A DNA stretch of 24,259 nt, from positions 1-24,259 of the forward strand of contig CAIKKO010000053.1 of assembly GCA_903828025.1 (NCBI GenBank), written 5' to 3'. The notes under the pieces were generated by a model. It was not told where the DNA came from. It saw only the letters and a list, made by a program, of their open reading frames with translations, and searched no databases. This document shows, piece after piece, positions 13,940-21,456 of this stretch; the first letter of the stretch is position 1; every line of letters starts with the position of its first letter. The translations under genes and the position numbers were made by a program. The DNA is from an uncultured Sphingomonadales bacterium (GTDB lineage: Bacteria > Pseudomonadota > Alphaproteobacteria > Sphingomonadales > Sphingomonadaceae).

Positions 13940-14104
13940 GGCGATCCCGTTCTTCTCCCAATCGCCAAAGCGCGTGGGATCGAGGCCATCGGGATCGGCG
14001 CGCTGCTCGGGTACCTGCGGCGCGGGAGCGGGATCGTTGGTCCAGTGCGCGGGCCGGGTAAAGGGTGCGGGGCGCGTCGTGGCCCGAGTGATCGGCTTTT
14101 CCAT
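13928..14104 (-). CDS. DUF1674 / succinate dehydrogenase assembly factor 4-like protein
   Basis: This 58-residue protein ends DPTRFGDWEKNGIAIDF, the hallmark of DUF1674, the family of mitochondrial SDHAF4, which binds flavinated SdhA during complex II assembly. The N-terminal half (MEKPITRATTRPAPFTRPAHW) is Pro-rich and disordered, as in relatives. I use the ATG at 14104; a longer in-frame start would add 18 residues of hydrophobic but unconserved sequence. It is divergent from rsmB. No sdh genes are in the window. Confidence 0.85.
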   Translation of the reverse strand: MEKPITRATTRPAPFTRPAHWTNDPAPAPQVPEQRADPDGLDPTRFGDWEKNGIAIDF

Positions 14105-14175
14105 GCGCCCTGCCTGCCCAAATCCGCGCGCAAGCGCAATTGCCAAGAGGGGCACCACGCGCGATAGGCTGGCGG

Positions 14176-15438
14176 ATGGCCCGTACTTCCCAAGCTGCCG
14201 AAGCTGAACTCCCCGGCGTTCCGACCCGCCGCGCCGCGCTGCGCCTGATCGATGCCGTGCTCCGACGCGGCGATCCGCTCGATCAGGCCGCGCCCCCGGT
14301 GCTGCGCGCGATCGAGCGCGGCGACGACCGCGCGCTGGCGCTCGCCATCACGGGCGAAGCGCTGCGCTGGCTGCCCGATCTCGACCGGCTGATCGACAGC
14401 GCGACCCGGCAAGTGCTGCCCGAGGATGCCAAGGCGCGCAGCGTGCTGCGGCTGATGCTCGCGCAGGCGCTGCGGCTTGGCCTGCCGCCGCATGCCGTGA
14501 TCGCGACTGGCCTGCCTTTGCTCACCGGCGGCCCGAGACGGCTGGCGCATGGGGTGTTCTCGGCGGTGCTGCGCGGGGAGGGCCTGCCCGCAGCGCCCAG
14601 TTTGCCCGAAGCCGCGCTCGCGCGCTGGAGCGCGGCGTGGCCTGACCGCGTGGAGGCCATCGCCGCCGGTCTCGCCGTCCCGCCCCCGCTCGATCTCTCG
14701 CTGCGCGATCCGGCGCAGACCGAGGAGTGGGCGCAGCGGCTGGGCGGCGTATCGCTTGCCCCCGGCCACGTGCGGCTGGCGCGCGCCGGTTCGGTCGAGA
14801 GCATCGCGGGCTTTGCCGAAGGCGCGTGGTGGGTACAGGATCTGGCGGCCACGGTCCCCGCGCGGCTGCTCGGGCCCGGCGAGGGCCGCCGCGTGCTCGA
14901 TTTGTGCGCCGCGCCCGGCGGCAAGACGCTGCAGCTCGCTGCCGCCGGATGGAAAGTCACCGCGCTCGACAAATCGGCCCGCCGCCTCGAACGGCTGCGC
15001 GAGAATGTCGCGCGCGTCGGCTGCGAAGTCGATGTCGTCGTCGCCGATGCAATGCAGTGGCGGCCCGATACGCTGTTCGATGCGGTGCTGATCGACGCAC
15101 CCTGCAGCGCGACCGGCACCTGCCGCCGCCATCCCGATGTGCTCCACCGCCTGATCGACGGCGACGCGCTGACGGAATTGCAGCGCGGCCTGCTCGAACG
15201 CGGCGCGGGCGCGATCCGCGCGGACGGGCGGCTGGTCTATGCCGTGTGCTCGCTGGAGCCCGAGGAGGGCGAGGCGCAGGCCGCATGGGTCAAGGCCATG
15301 GGCCGCATCGCGATCACGCCGGATCAGCTCCCCACCGGCCTCAGCCCCACCCTGGAAGGCTGGTTCCGCAGCGATCCCGGCATGCTGGCAGAGGCTGGCG
15401 GCATCGACGGCTTCTTCGCCGCGATGTGGGAAAAGTAG
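14176..15438 (+). CDS. rsmB: 16S rRNA (cytosine-C5) methyltransferase, RsmB-like
   Basis: This 420-residue protein has an N-terminal NusB-like helical domain (residues 14-140: RRAALRLIDAVLRRG through LAHGVFSAVLRGE) and a C-terminal Rossmann methyltransferase domain. SAM is bound by VLDLCAAPGGKT. The two catalytic cysteines are Cys310 in DAPCSATGT (motif IV) and Cys358 in YAVCSLEPEEGE (motif VI), the latter being the expected nucleophile. RsmB methylates C967 of 16S rRNA in E. coli. The start is the ATG at 14176. Its transcript converges on msrA. Confidence 0.92.
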   Translation: MARTSQAAEAELPGVPTRRAALRLIDAVLRRGDPLDQAAPPVLRAIERGDDRALALAITGEALRWLPDLDRLIDSATRQVLPEDAKARSVLRLMLAQALRLGLPPHAVIATGLPLLTGGPRRLAHGVFSAVLRGEGLPAAPSLPEAALARWSAAWPDRVEAIAAGLAVPPPLDLSLRDPAQTEEWAQRLGGVSLAPGHVRLARAGSVESIAGFAEGAWWVQDLAATVPARLLGPGEGRRVLDLCAAPGGKTLQLAAAGWKVTALDKSARRLERLRENVARVGCEVDVVVADAMQWRPDTLFDAVLIDAPCSATGTCRRHPDVLHRLIDGDALTELQRGLLERGAGAIRADGRLVYAVCSLEPEEGEAQAAWVKAMGRIAITPDQLPTGLSPTLEGWFRSDPGMLAEAGGIDGFFAAMWEK

Positions 15439-15483
15439 GGCCGAAATATCGAGCCAGTCGCGCTTTCGCTCCGGCCCTCTTTT
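15437..15483 (+). terminator. Terminator-like hairpin between rsmB and msrA
   Basis: AGGGCCG (15437-15443) pairs with CGGCCCT (15472-15478), with an inner GAGC/GCTC pairing, followed by CTTTT on the plus strand. It lies at the rsmB stop, between convergent genes, and fits an intrinsic terminator for rsmB. The 28-base loop is long, which lowers confidence. Confidence 0.5.
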
Positions 15484-15484
15484 C

Positions 15485-16012
15485 CTATCCCTTCACTCTC
15501 GCCGCAAAACTCTTGCGCAATTTCTGCAGCTTGGGCGGGATCACCGCGAGGCAATAGGGATTGCGCTGGCCTTCGCCCTGCCAATACTCCTGATGATAGT
15601 CCTCCGCCGGATACCAGATCGCGGGGCCTTCAATCGTCGTCACGATGGGCTTGGGGCTGCCCGCCTGCGCGCGCGCAATGGCAGCTTCCATCGCCGCGCG
15701 CTGATCGTCATCGGCCGGGAACAGCGCCGAACGGTACTGCGTGCCCACATCGTTGCCCTGCCGGTTGAGCGTGGTCGCGTCGTGCGTTGCGAAATGGATA
15801 TCGAGCAGGTCGTCCAGCGAAAGCAGCGCCGGATCGAAGGTCACGCGGATCGCTTCGGCGTGGCCGGTCGTGCCGCTGCAAACCTGCTTGTAGGTCGGGT
15901 TTGCGCCGGTGCCGCCGATATAGCCGCTTTCCACTTCGCTCACGCCCACCACATCGCGGAACACCGCCTCGGTGCACCAAAAGCACCCGCCCGCCATGAT
16001 TGCCTGCGCCAT
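15485..16012 (-). CDS. msrA: Peptide-methionine (S)-S-oxide reductase MsrA
   Basis: This 175-residue MsrA reduces methionine-S-sulfoxide in proteins. The catalytic motif GGCFWCTE carries nucleophile Cys10. EVESGYIGG, NPTYKQVCSGTTGHAEAI, FFATHDATTLNRQGNDVGTQYRSA-like blocks and AEDYHQEYW follow in the usual order. NPYCLAVI near the C-terminus holds the probable resolving cysteine. The start is the ATG at 16012 after AGGA. There is no signal peptide, so it is cytoplasmic. An upstream in-frame extension lacks conservation. Confidence 0.95.
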   Translation of the reverse strand: MAQAIMAGGCFWCTEAVFRDVVGVSEVESGYIGGTGANPTYKQVCSGTTGHAEAIRVTFDPALLSLDDLLDIHFATHDATTLNRQGNDVGTQYRSALFPADDDQRAAMEAAIARAQAGSPKPIVTTIEGPAIWYPAEDYHQEYWQGEGQRNPYCLAVIPPKLQKLRKSFAARVKG

Positions 16013-16148
16013 TTGCCTGATCCTTTCTGCCGAAGCTTCCCGCTCCGCTTGCCTGCCCGCGAAAATAGGGACCGCAGGGCCAATTGTCATCGCCCCGCGC
16101 TAGCCTAGGGTGATGTCCATTCGTGCGAATCGCTTTCGGAGTTACACC

Positions 16149-16997
16149 ATGCGCAAAGCCGCCTTGCTAGCCGCCCTGTTCCTCGCCACCGCGCCCGTGG
16201 CCGTAATCGCTGCGCCCGAAGCCCCGGCGGCTTCCAGCCCCGCAATGGCACCTTCGTCGATGGCCACCATCCTCGCCGATCCGCGCCGCGACAAGGACCG
16301 CGTCCGCGATGCCTGGCGCCACCCGGCCGAAACGCTCGCGTTCTTCCGCATCAAGCCGGGCATGACGGTCGCAGACTATATGCCCTCGGCCGGCTGGTAC
16401 ACGCGCATCCTTGTCCCCTACCTGGGCGAGAAAGGCCAATACATCGGCATCAGCGCGGGCACCGCCACTGCCACGGGCGATACCAAGACGCGCCTCACCA
16501 ATTTCCCCAGCCTGTTCCCGCCCAAGGCCGCAGGCTGGACCGGCGTGCCCGAAGCGCGCGTCCCCGCGTTCAATCTTGATGCCGTCCCGCCCGAGCGCAA
16601 GGGCACCGTCGACCGCGTGATGATCATGCGCGAAGTCCACAACATGTGGCCCGATAACTACCTTTACAACGATCTCACCGCGATCCGCGCGCTGCTCAAG
16701 GACGACGGCCTGCTCGGCATCGAGGAACACCGCGCCAAGGCGGATGCCCCCGCCGCCTACACCCAGGGCACGATGGGCTACATGCGTGAGGCCGATGTGA
16801 TCGCGCTGATCGAAGCCCACGGCTTCAAGCTGGTCGCCAAGAGCGAGATCAACGCCAACCCCAAGGACAGCGCCAACTGGCCCGACGGCGTCTGGACCCT
16901 CCCGCCGGTGCTCACGCTCAAGGACAAGGACCGCGCCAAGTACGAAGCCATCGGCGAAAGCGACCGCATGACCTTGCTGTTTGCCAAGCGGCCGTGA
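16149..16997 (+). CDS. Exported COG4798 methyltransferase-like protein
   Basis: This 282-residue protein has a signal peptide (MRKAALLAALFLATAPVAVIAA|P). The mature part matches the COG4798 'predicted methyltransferase' group: ILADPRRDKDRVRDAWRHPAETL, FFRIKPGMTVADYMPSAGWYTRILVPYLG, DRVMIMREVHNMW and EHRAKAD. The SAM-loop region reads PSAGWYT rather than a classic GxGxG, and SAM is not expected in the periplasm, so methylation is doubtful. ATG at 16149 follows GGAG with seven-base spacing; an in-frame ATG at 16110 would bury the signal peptide. Confidence 0.82.
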   Translation: MRKAALLAALFLATAPVAVIAAPEAPAASSPAMAPSSMATILADPRRDKDRVRDAWRHPAETLAFFRIKPGMTVADYMPSAGWYTRILVPYLGEKGQYIGISAGTATATGDTKTRLTNFPSLFPPKAAGWTGVPEARVPAFNLDAVPPERKGTVDRVMIMREVHNMWPDNYLYNDLTAIRALLKDDGLLGIEEHRAKADAPAAYTQGTMGYMREADVIALIEAHGFKLVAKSEINANPKDSANWPDGVWTLPPVLTLKDKDRAKYEAIGESDRMTLLFAKRP

Positions 16998-17050
16998 TCG
17001 GCACGTCTGGCGGCGTTGAAATCGGGCCGCGTTGCCCCTAGTCGAGGGCC

Positions 17051-17917
17051 ATGACTCAGCTCACCGTCGCCGCCCTGCAACTGGCCCTCAACGCGCCAGA
17101 CGCCCGGACCAACATCGAGGCCGTCGCCGCGCTGGTCGAGCAGGCGGCGAAGGCGGGCGCACAAATCGTGCTCCCGCCCGAACTGTTCGCCGGGGCCTAT
17201 TTCTGCACGGTGGAGGACGAAGCGCTGTTTGCGCTCGCGCATCCGCTGGGCGAGGATCCGTCGGTCAAGGCCATGCAGGCGCTCGCGAAGGGCCTTGGCA
17301 TCGCCATCCCCACCAGCTTTTTCGAGCGCGAGGGGCCGCATTATTACAACACGCTCGCCATGATCGGCCCGGACGGTGCCATCATGGGCACTTATCGCAA
17401 GAGCCATATCCCGGATGGCCCGGGCTATGAGGAAAAGTACTATTTTCGCCCCGGCAACACCGGCTTCAAGGTGTGGGACGTGTTCGGCACGCGCATCGGC
17501 GTCGGCGTGTGCTGGGATCAGTGGTATCCCGAGTGCGCGCGCGCGATGGCACTGATGGGGGCGGAAGTGCTGTTCTACCCGACCGCGATCGGCACCGAGC
17601 CTTATGATCCCGATCTCGATACCAGCCGCATCTGGCGCCGCGCGATGCTCGGCCATGCGGTGTCGAATTGCATGCCAGTGATCGCCGCCAACCGCATCGG
17701 CAACGAAAGCATGCAGGGCACGCCGCCGCAGCGCTTCTATGGCCACAGCTTCATAGCCAACCAGTGGGGCGATTTCCTCGCGGACTATGGCGCGGAGGAA
17801 ACCGGCGTACTGGTCGCCGCGCTCGATCTCGCCAAAGCCGCGCGGCACCGGGCCGGCATGGGCTTCTTCCGCGACCGCAGGCCCGAGCTGTATACGCGCC
17901 TCGCGCAGGATATCTGA
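17051..17917 (+). CDS. aguB: N-carbamoylputrescine amidase
   Basis: This 288-residue nitrilase-superfamily enzyme hydrolyses N-carbamoylputrescine to putrescine, CO2 and ammonia, the last step of the agmatine route. The catalytic triad is visible: Glu44 in LPPELF, Lys117 in TYRKSHIPDGPGYEEKYYF and Cys154 in GVGVCWDQWYPE. AANRIGN, YGHSFIANQWG and the C-terminal FFRDRRPELY are typical of AguB as opposed to other nitrilases. The partner agmatine deiminase gene (aguA) is not in the window. The stop is five bases from the folK start. Confidence 0.93.
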   Translation: MTQLTVAALQLALNAPDARTNIEAVAALVEQAAKAGAQIVLPPELFAGAYFCTVEDEALFALAHPLGEDPSVKAMQALAKGLGIAIPTSFFEREGPHYYNTLAMIGPDGAIMGTYRKSHIPDGPGYEEKYYFRPGNTGFKVWDVFGTRIGVGVCWDQWYPECARAMALMGAEVLFYPTAIGTEPYDPDLDTSRIWRRAMLGHAVSNCMPVIAANRIGNESMQGTPPQRFYGHSFIANQWGDFLADYGAEETGVLVAALDLAKAARHRAGMGFFRDRRPELYTRLAQDI

Positions 17918-17922
17918 GCGCG

Positions 17923-18429
17923 GTGCAGCAGCGCTACCTGATCGCGCTCGGCTCCAATGTGCGGCACCCGCGCCACGGCCCGCCTCCTGCCGTGCTGCGC
18001 GCCGCACTCGCCGCGATGGCGGCAGAGGGGCTGGAGATCGAGGCCGCCTCACCGGTCATCGCCAGCGTGCCGCTTGGCCCCTCGCGCCGCCGCTATGCCA
18101 ACGCGGCCGCGCGCGTGGCCACGCCGCTCACGCCGCCCGCGCTGCTCGCGCTGCTGCAACAGATCGAGGCCAGCTTCGGCCGCGTGCGCCGCGGGAGCCG
18201 CTGGGGCGCGCGCACGCTCGATCTCGACGTGGTGCTGTGGAGCGGCGGCCCGTGGCGCAGCCGCACCCTGACTGTGCCGCATCCCGCCTTCCGCGAGCGC
18301 CTCTTCGTGCTCGGCCCCGCCCGCGCGGTCGCCCCGCGCTGGCGCGATCCGCACACCGGCTGCACCATAAGGCACCTCCACGCCCAACTGACCCGGCGCT
18401 TGACCCGGCGCGCGCCCACCCCTAGGTGA
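17923..18429 (+). CDS. folK: Hydroxymethyldihydropterin pyrophosphokinase
   Basis: This 168-residue HPPK transfers pyrophosphate from ATP to 6-hydroxymethyl-7,8-dihydropterin in folate synthesis. It shows the start LIALGSNVRHP, the strand YANAAARVAT, SFGRVRRGSRWGARTLDLDVVLW with the metal-binding DLD, and PHPAFRERLFVLGPARAVAP. It starts with GTG at 17923. The C-terminal RRLTRRAPTPR tail is basic and unconserved. Its close spacing to aguB suggests co-transcription, although the pathways are unrelated. tRNA-Lys follows 21 bases downstream. Confidence 0.9.
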   Translation: MQQRYLIALGSNVRHPRHGPPPAVLRAALAAMAAEGLEIEAASPVIASVPLGPSRRRYANAAARVATPLTPPALLALLQQIEASFGRVRRGSRWGARTLDLDVVLWSGGPWRSRTLTVPHPAFRERLFVLGPARAVAPRWRDPHTGCTIRHLHAQLTRRLTRRAPTPR

Positions 18430-18450
18430 CCCGCCTGTCCGATTGCGTGT

Positions 18451-18526
18451 GGGCCCTTAGCTCAGTCGGTAGAGCAACTGACTTTTAATCAGTAGGTCGC
18501 TGGTTCGAACCCAGCAGGGCTCACCA
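18451..18526 (+). tRNA. tRNA-Lys (anticodon UUU)
   Basis: This is a 76-nt cloverleaf. The acceptor stem GGGCCCT pairs with AGGGCTC (one G-U), followed by A and an encoded CCA. The D arm is GCTCAGTCGGTAGAGC. The anticodon stem ACTGA/TCAGT encloses CTTTTAA with anticodon TTT. The T arm is CTGGTTCGAACCCAG. A TTTTCTT run follows and may help termination. Confidence 0.98.
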
Positions 18527-18531
18527 TTTTC

Positions 18532-19842
18532 TTAAAAATACCCGCGCGGGATCAGGCCATTGGCATAAGCATCGCGCTCCAGTTCCTCGCGGAAATCGGG
18601 ATGTGCGATCGAAATCATCGCCTTGGCGCGCTCGGCTACTGATTTGCCCTTGAGGCAGACCATGCCGTATTCGGTCGCGACATACATCACATCGGTGCGC
18701 GGCACGGTCACGATCGTGCCGCCGGGTAGATCGCTGACCACGCGGCTCTTGCGCGCGCCGTGCTTCTCGTACGTCGAGGGCATGCAGAGAAAACCGCGCC
18801 CGCCCTGCGATTCGTAAGCCGCGCGCACGAAGCCCAGCTGCCCGCCCGTCCCGCTGAAATGCCGGTGGCCCGAGGATTCGGAGGCCGCCTGCCCCTGCAA
18901 GTCCATCTGCCCGGTGCTGTTGACCGAAAACACATTGTGGTTGCGCGCCACCGAGCTCGGCAAGTTGGTGTAATCCACCTGCCGCGCTTCGAACGCCGGG
19001 TTGCGATCCAGCGTCGCGTAGATATCGGCCGAGCCGATGGCGAAAGCATAGACCGCCTTGCCCACGTCGATCTGCTTGCGCGCGCCGTTCGCAATGCCCG
19101 CCTTGACCAGTTCGACCACGCCTTCGACCATCATTTCGGTGTGGACGCCAAGGTCTTTCACGCCCGCCCCGGCAATCGCGCGCCCGACGGCATTGGGCAG
19201 GCCCCCGATGCCCAGCTGAATGCAGTCCCCGTCGCGGATTTCCGCTGCCACCAGCCGCGCGATGGCCAGGTCGACGTCGGTCGAGACCGCGCCGGGCAGT
19301 TCGGCGGCGGGCGCGCCGTCGCCGTCGATCACGAAGTCCGCCTCGCTCTCGTGCACCGCGTTGTCTGGTCCGTAGCACCACGGCAGCGCCGGATTGATCT
19401 CAAGGATCACCACATCGGCCTTCTCCACCAGCGCGCGCATATAGGAGGCGGAGGCGGAGAAATTGTAGCAACCGTCCGCGTCCTTCGGGCAGACCTGGAT
19501 CACCGCGATATCCACCCGCTCGATGAACCGGCGATAGAGATCGGGCCATTCGCCGAGGTTGAGCGGGATGTACGTGCAGCGCCCTGCATCGAACTGGCGG
19601 CGGTCATAGCCGCTGAAATGCCAGCTCGCAGAAAGGATATGCGCGCCATCGGGATCGGCCGCCTGATACGCGCGCGGGCGTGTCGTCAGGCAGCTGCGCA
19701 CTTTCACACCGGTGAGCTCGTGCGCGCGGGCGGCGAGCGCCTTGTCGAACACATCGGGCTGGGTCATCCCGAACCCGTAATCGAGCCACATGCCCGATTT
19801 TACCAGCGCGGCGGCTTCCTTGGCCGTAATAGTCTGCGGCAT
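18532..19842 (-). CDS. Acetyl-CoA hydrolase / CoA-transferase family protein
   Basis: This 436-residue protein belongs to the class I CoA-transferase group that includes acetyl-CoA hydrolase and 4-hydroxybutyrate or butyrate CoA-transferases. GIGGLPNAV (211-219) and LGVHTEMMVEGVVEL (231-245) with the likely catalytic Glu236, plus YTNLPSSVARN, are conserved. GGQLGFVRAAYESQGGRGF and VPRTDVMYVATEYGMVCLKG complete the C-terminal domain. The enzyme moves CoA between carboxylates through a glutamyl-CoA thioester; which acids is not evident. Its ATG overlaps the permease stop by one base (TGATG), so both are made together. Confidence 0.9.
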   Translation of the reverse strand: MPQTITAKEAAALVKSGMWLDYGFGMTQPDVFDKALAARAHELTGVKVRSCLTTRPRAYQAADPDGAHILSASWHFSGYDRRQFDAGRCTYIPLNLGEWPDLYRRFIERVDIAVIQVCPKDADGCYNFSASASYMRALVEKADVVILEINPALPWCYGPDNAVHESEADFVIDGDGAPAAELPGAVSTDVDLAIARLVAAEIRDGDCIQLGIGGLPNAVGRAIAGAGVKDLGVHTEMMVEGVVELVKAGIANGARKQIDVGKAVYAFAIGSADIYATLDRNPAFEARQVDYTNLPSSVARNHNVFSVNSTGQMDLQGQAASESSGHRHFSGTGGQLGFVRAAYESQGGRGFLCMPSTYEKHGARKSRVVSDLPGGTIVTVPRTDVMYVATEYGMVCLKGKSVAERAKAMISIAHPDFREELERDAYANGLIPRGYF

Positions 19843-21227
19843 CAGGCGCGCCGCCCCGCGCGAAGCAGCCAGAACGCCACCGCAAACAGTCCCGCGACCA
19901 GCAGGCTAATCCACAACTGGCTGGCAAGATCGGGCTGGAGCCCCATGAACACCAGCACCGCCAGCATCGCGGCCATGGCGACCAGCGTGCCGAACGGGTG
20001 GAACCACATCTTGAGCGTCAGCCGCGCCGGGTCTTCACGTTCCACCCGGGCGCGAATGCGCAGCTGCGCCACCGCGACCAGCAGATAGAGCAGGATCATC
20101 GTCACGCCCGAGGAATTGACGAGGAAGCTGAACACCGTGTCAGGCGAAAGGCGCTCTGCCGCCAGCGCACCATAGGCAAACAGGCTCGCGGCGATGATCG
20201 CGCGCGCGGGCACTTTGCGGCTGCTGAGATGCACCAGCCAGTTCGGTGCATCGCCGTGCCGCGCGAGGCCGAACAGCGCGCGCGAGGTGACATAGAGCCC
20301 GCTGTTGAGGCACGACAGCACCGCCACAAGCACGACCGCGTTCATGATCGTCTCGCCCCCCGGAATCGCCATCGCCGCCAGCGTCGTGGCGAACGGCGAA
20401 TGCCCCGGCACGACCGACGTCCACGGCACCACGGTCACGATCAGGCCGATGGCGAGGACGTAAAACACCACGATCCGCACCATGACCGAGACGGTCATGC
20501 GCGCGATGATCTTGGCCGGATCAGGCGATTCCGCCGCAGCAATCGTGGCGATTTCCGCGCCGCACAGCGCAAAGATCGTGGAGGTGACGCCCGCCAGCAC
20601 CGGGCCCCAGCCCTTGGGCGCAAAGCCGCCATGCGCGGTGAGATTGGCAACGGATGCGCCGCCGGGCGCGGTCAGCCCGATGACCCAGGCCGCGCACAGC
20701 AGGATGAACACGATGATCGCGGCCACCTTGATCGAGGCGAACCAGAACTCGAACTCGCCATAAGAGCGGGTGGAGAGCAGGTTCACCCCGGTCATCAGCG
20801 CCATCAGCGCCACGCCGATCGACCAGACCGGCACGCCGGGCAACCAGGTGCCGATGATCTTGGCCCCGGCAATCGCCTCCACCGCCACGACCACGACCCA
20901 GAAATACCAGTAAAGCCAGCCTGACAGGAACCCGGCAAGATGGCCGATCCCCGCGCGGCCGAAATCGGGAAAGCTCTGCACGCCATCCAGCACAATGGCC
21001 ATTTCCGCAATCATGCGCATGACCAGCAGGATCAGCACGCCCGCGATCAGGTAGGAAATCACCGCCGCGGGCCCGGTCAGTGAAATCGTGGTGGACGAGC
21101 CGACGAACAGCCCGGCCCCGATGATCCCGCCAATCGCGATCATCGAAACGTGGCGCGGCAGCAGGGTGCGGCTGAGTTCCGGCACCCCGCCGGTTCCTGC
21201 TTCCAGCAATGTTCCTGCTCCGCTCAC
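19842..21227 (-). CDS. APC-family amino-acid permease
   Basis: This 461-residue inner-membrane transporter has about 12 transmembrane helices. The N-terminus has the APC signature MIAIGGIIGAGLFVGSSTTIS in helix 1. MRMIAEMAIV, FWVVVVAVEAIAGAKI and FALCGAEIATIAAAESPDP follow, the last being typical of the GabP/AnsP/ProY (amino acid transporter, AAT) group. It probably imports an amino acid or GABA; substrate is not certain. It starts 229 bases downstream of the frameshifted TPR gene, with the composite palindromic element between, and is translationally coupled to the CoA-transferase gene. Confidence 0.9.
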   Translation of the reverse strand: MSGAGTLLEAGTGGVPELSRTLLPRHVSMIAIGGIIGAGLFVGSSTTISLTGPAAVISYLIAGVLILLVMRMIAEMAIVLDGVQSFPDFGRAGIGHLAGFLSGWLYWYFWVVVVAVEAIAGAKIIGTWLPGVPVWSIGVALMALMTGVNLLSTRSYGEFEFWFASIKVAAIIVFILLCAAWVIGLTAPGGASVANLTAHGGFAPKGWGPVLAGVTSTIFALCGAEIATIAAAESPDPAKIIARMTVSVMVRIVVFYVLAIGLIVTVVPWTSVVPGHSPFATTLAAMAIPGGETIMNAVVLVAVLSCLNSGLYVTSRALFGLARHGDAPNWLVHLSSRKVPARAIIAASLFAYGALAAERLSPDTVFSFLVNSSGVTMILLYLLVAVAQLRIRARVEREDPARLTLKMWFHPFGTLVAMAAMLAVLVFMGLQPDLASQLWISLLVAGLFAVAFWLLRAGRRA

Positions 21228-21297
21228 GAAAATCCCCCCAATTGAACCGGGACTAGGGATAAGCGGCGCGGCGGTGCTGTCAAATGCCGTGTAGCCT

Positions 21298-21456
21298 GAT
21301 CAGAGTCTGATTGGAAATTCGCCAAAGGGCGAATTTCGATTTGGCACCGGCCCGCGCCCCCACCCGGCCACCCATAGAATACAATGCCTTGGATGGCCGG
21401 GTGGGGGCGCGGGCAGGTGCCGAACTTTCCGAAACGATCGTTTCGGATCAGGCTCT
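21298..21456. repeat. Composite palindromic element with 27-bp-armed hairpin
   Basis: Four inverted repeats are packed in 159 bases between two co-directional genes. In order they are ATCAGAGTCTGAT (21299-21311), GAAATTCGCC-AAAG-GGCGAATTTC (21314-21337), a long hairpin with arms 21343-21370 and 21394-21421, and the perfect palindrome CCGAAACGATCGTTTCGG (21429-21446). The long arms pair at 27 of 28 positions (only G21349/A21415 fail) around a 23-base loop with little structure. The outer ends carry near-identical GATCAGAGTCT and GATCAGGCTCT in direct orientation. No ORF is present. It may be a MITE or REP/REPIN-like unit and may also terminate transcription of the TPR gene. Confidence 0.85.

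Noticed and set aside
13915..15147. Minus-strand open frame of 410 codons opposite rsmB
   Set aside because: It is antisense to rsmB, whose catalytic motifs are intact; only its 3' end region holds a real gene, in another frame (SDHAF4-like).
18760..20088. Plus-strand open frame of 442 codons opposite the CoA-transferase
   Set aside because: It is antisense shadow with no domain and no ribosome site.
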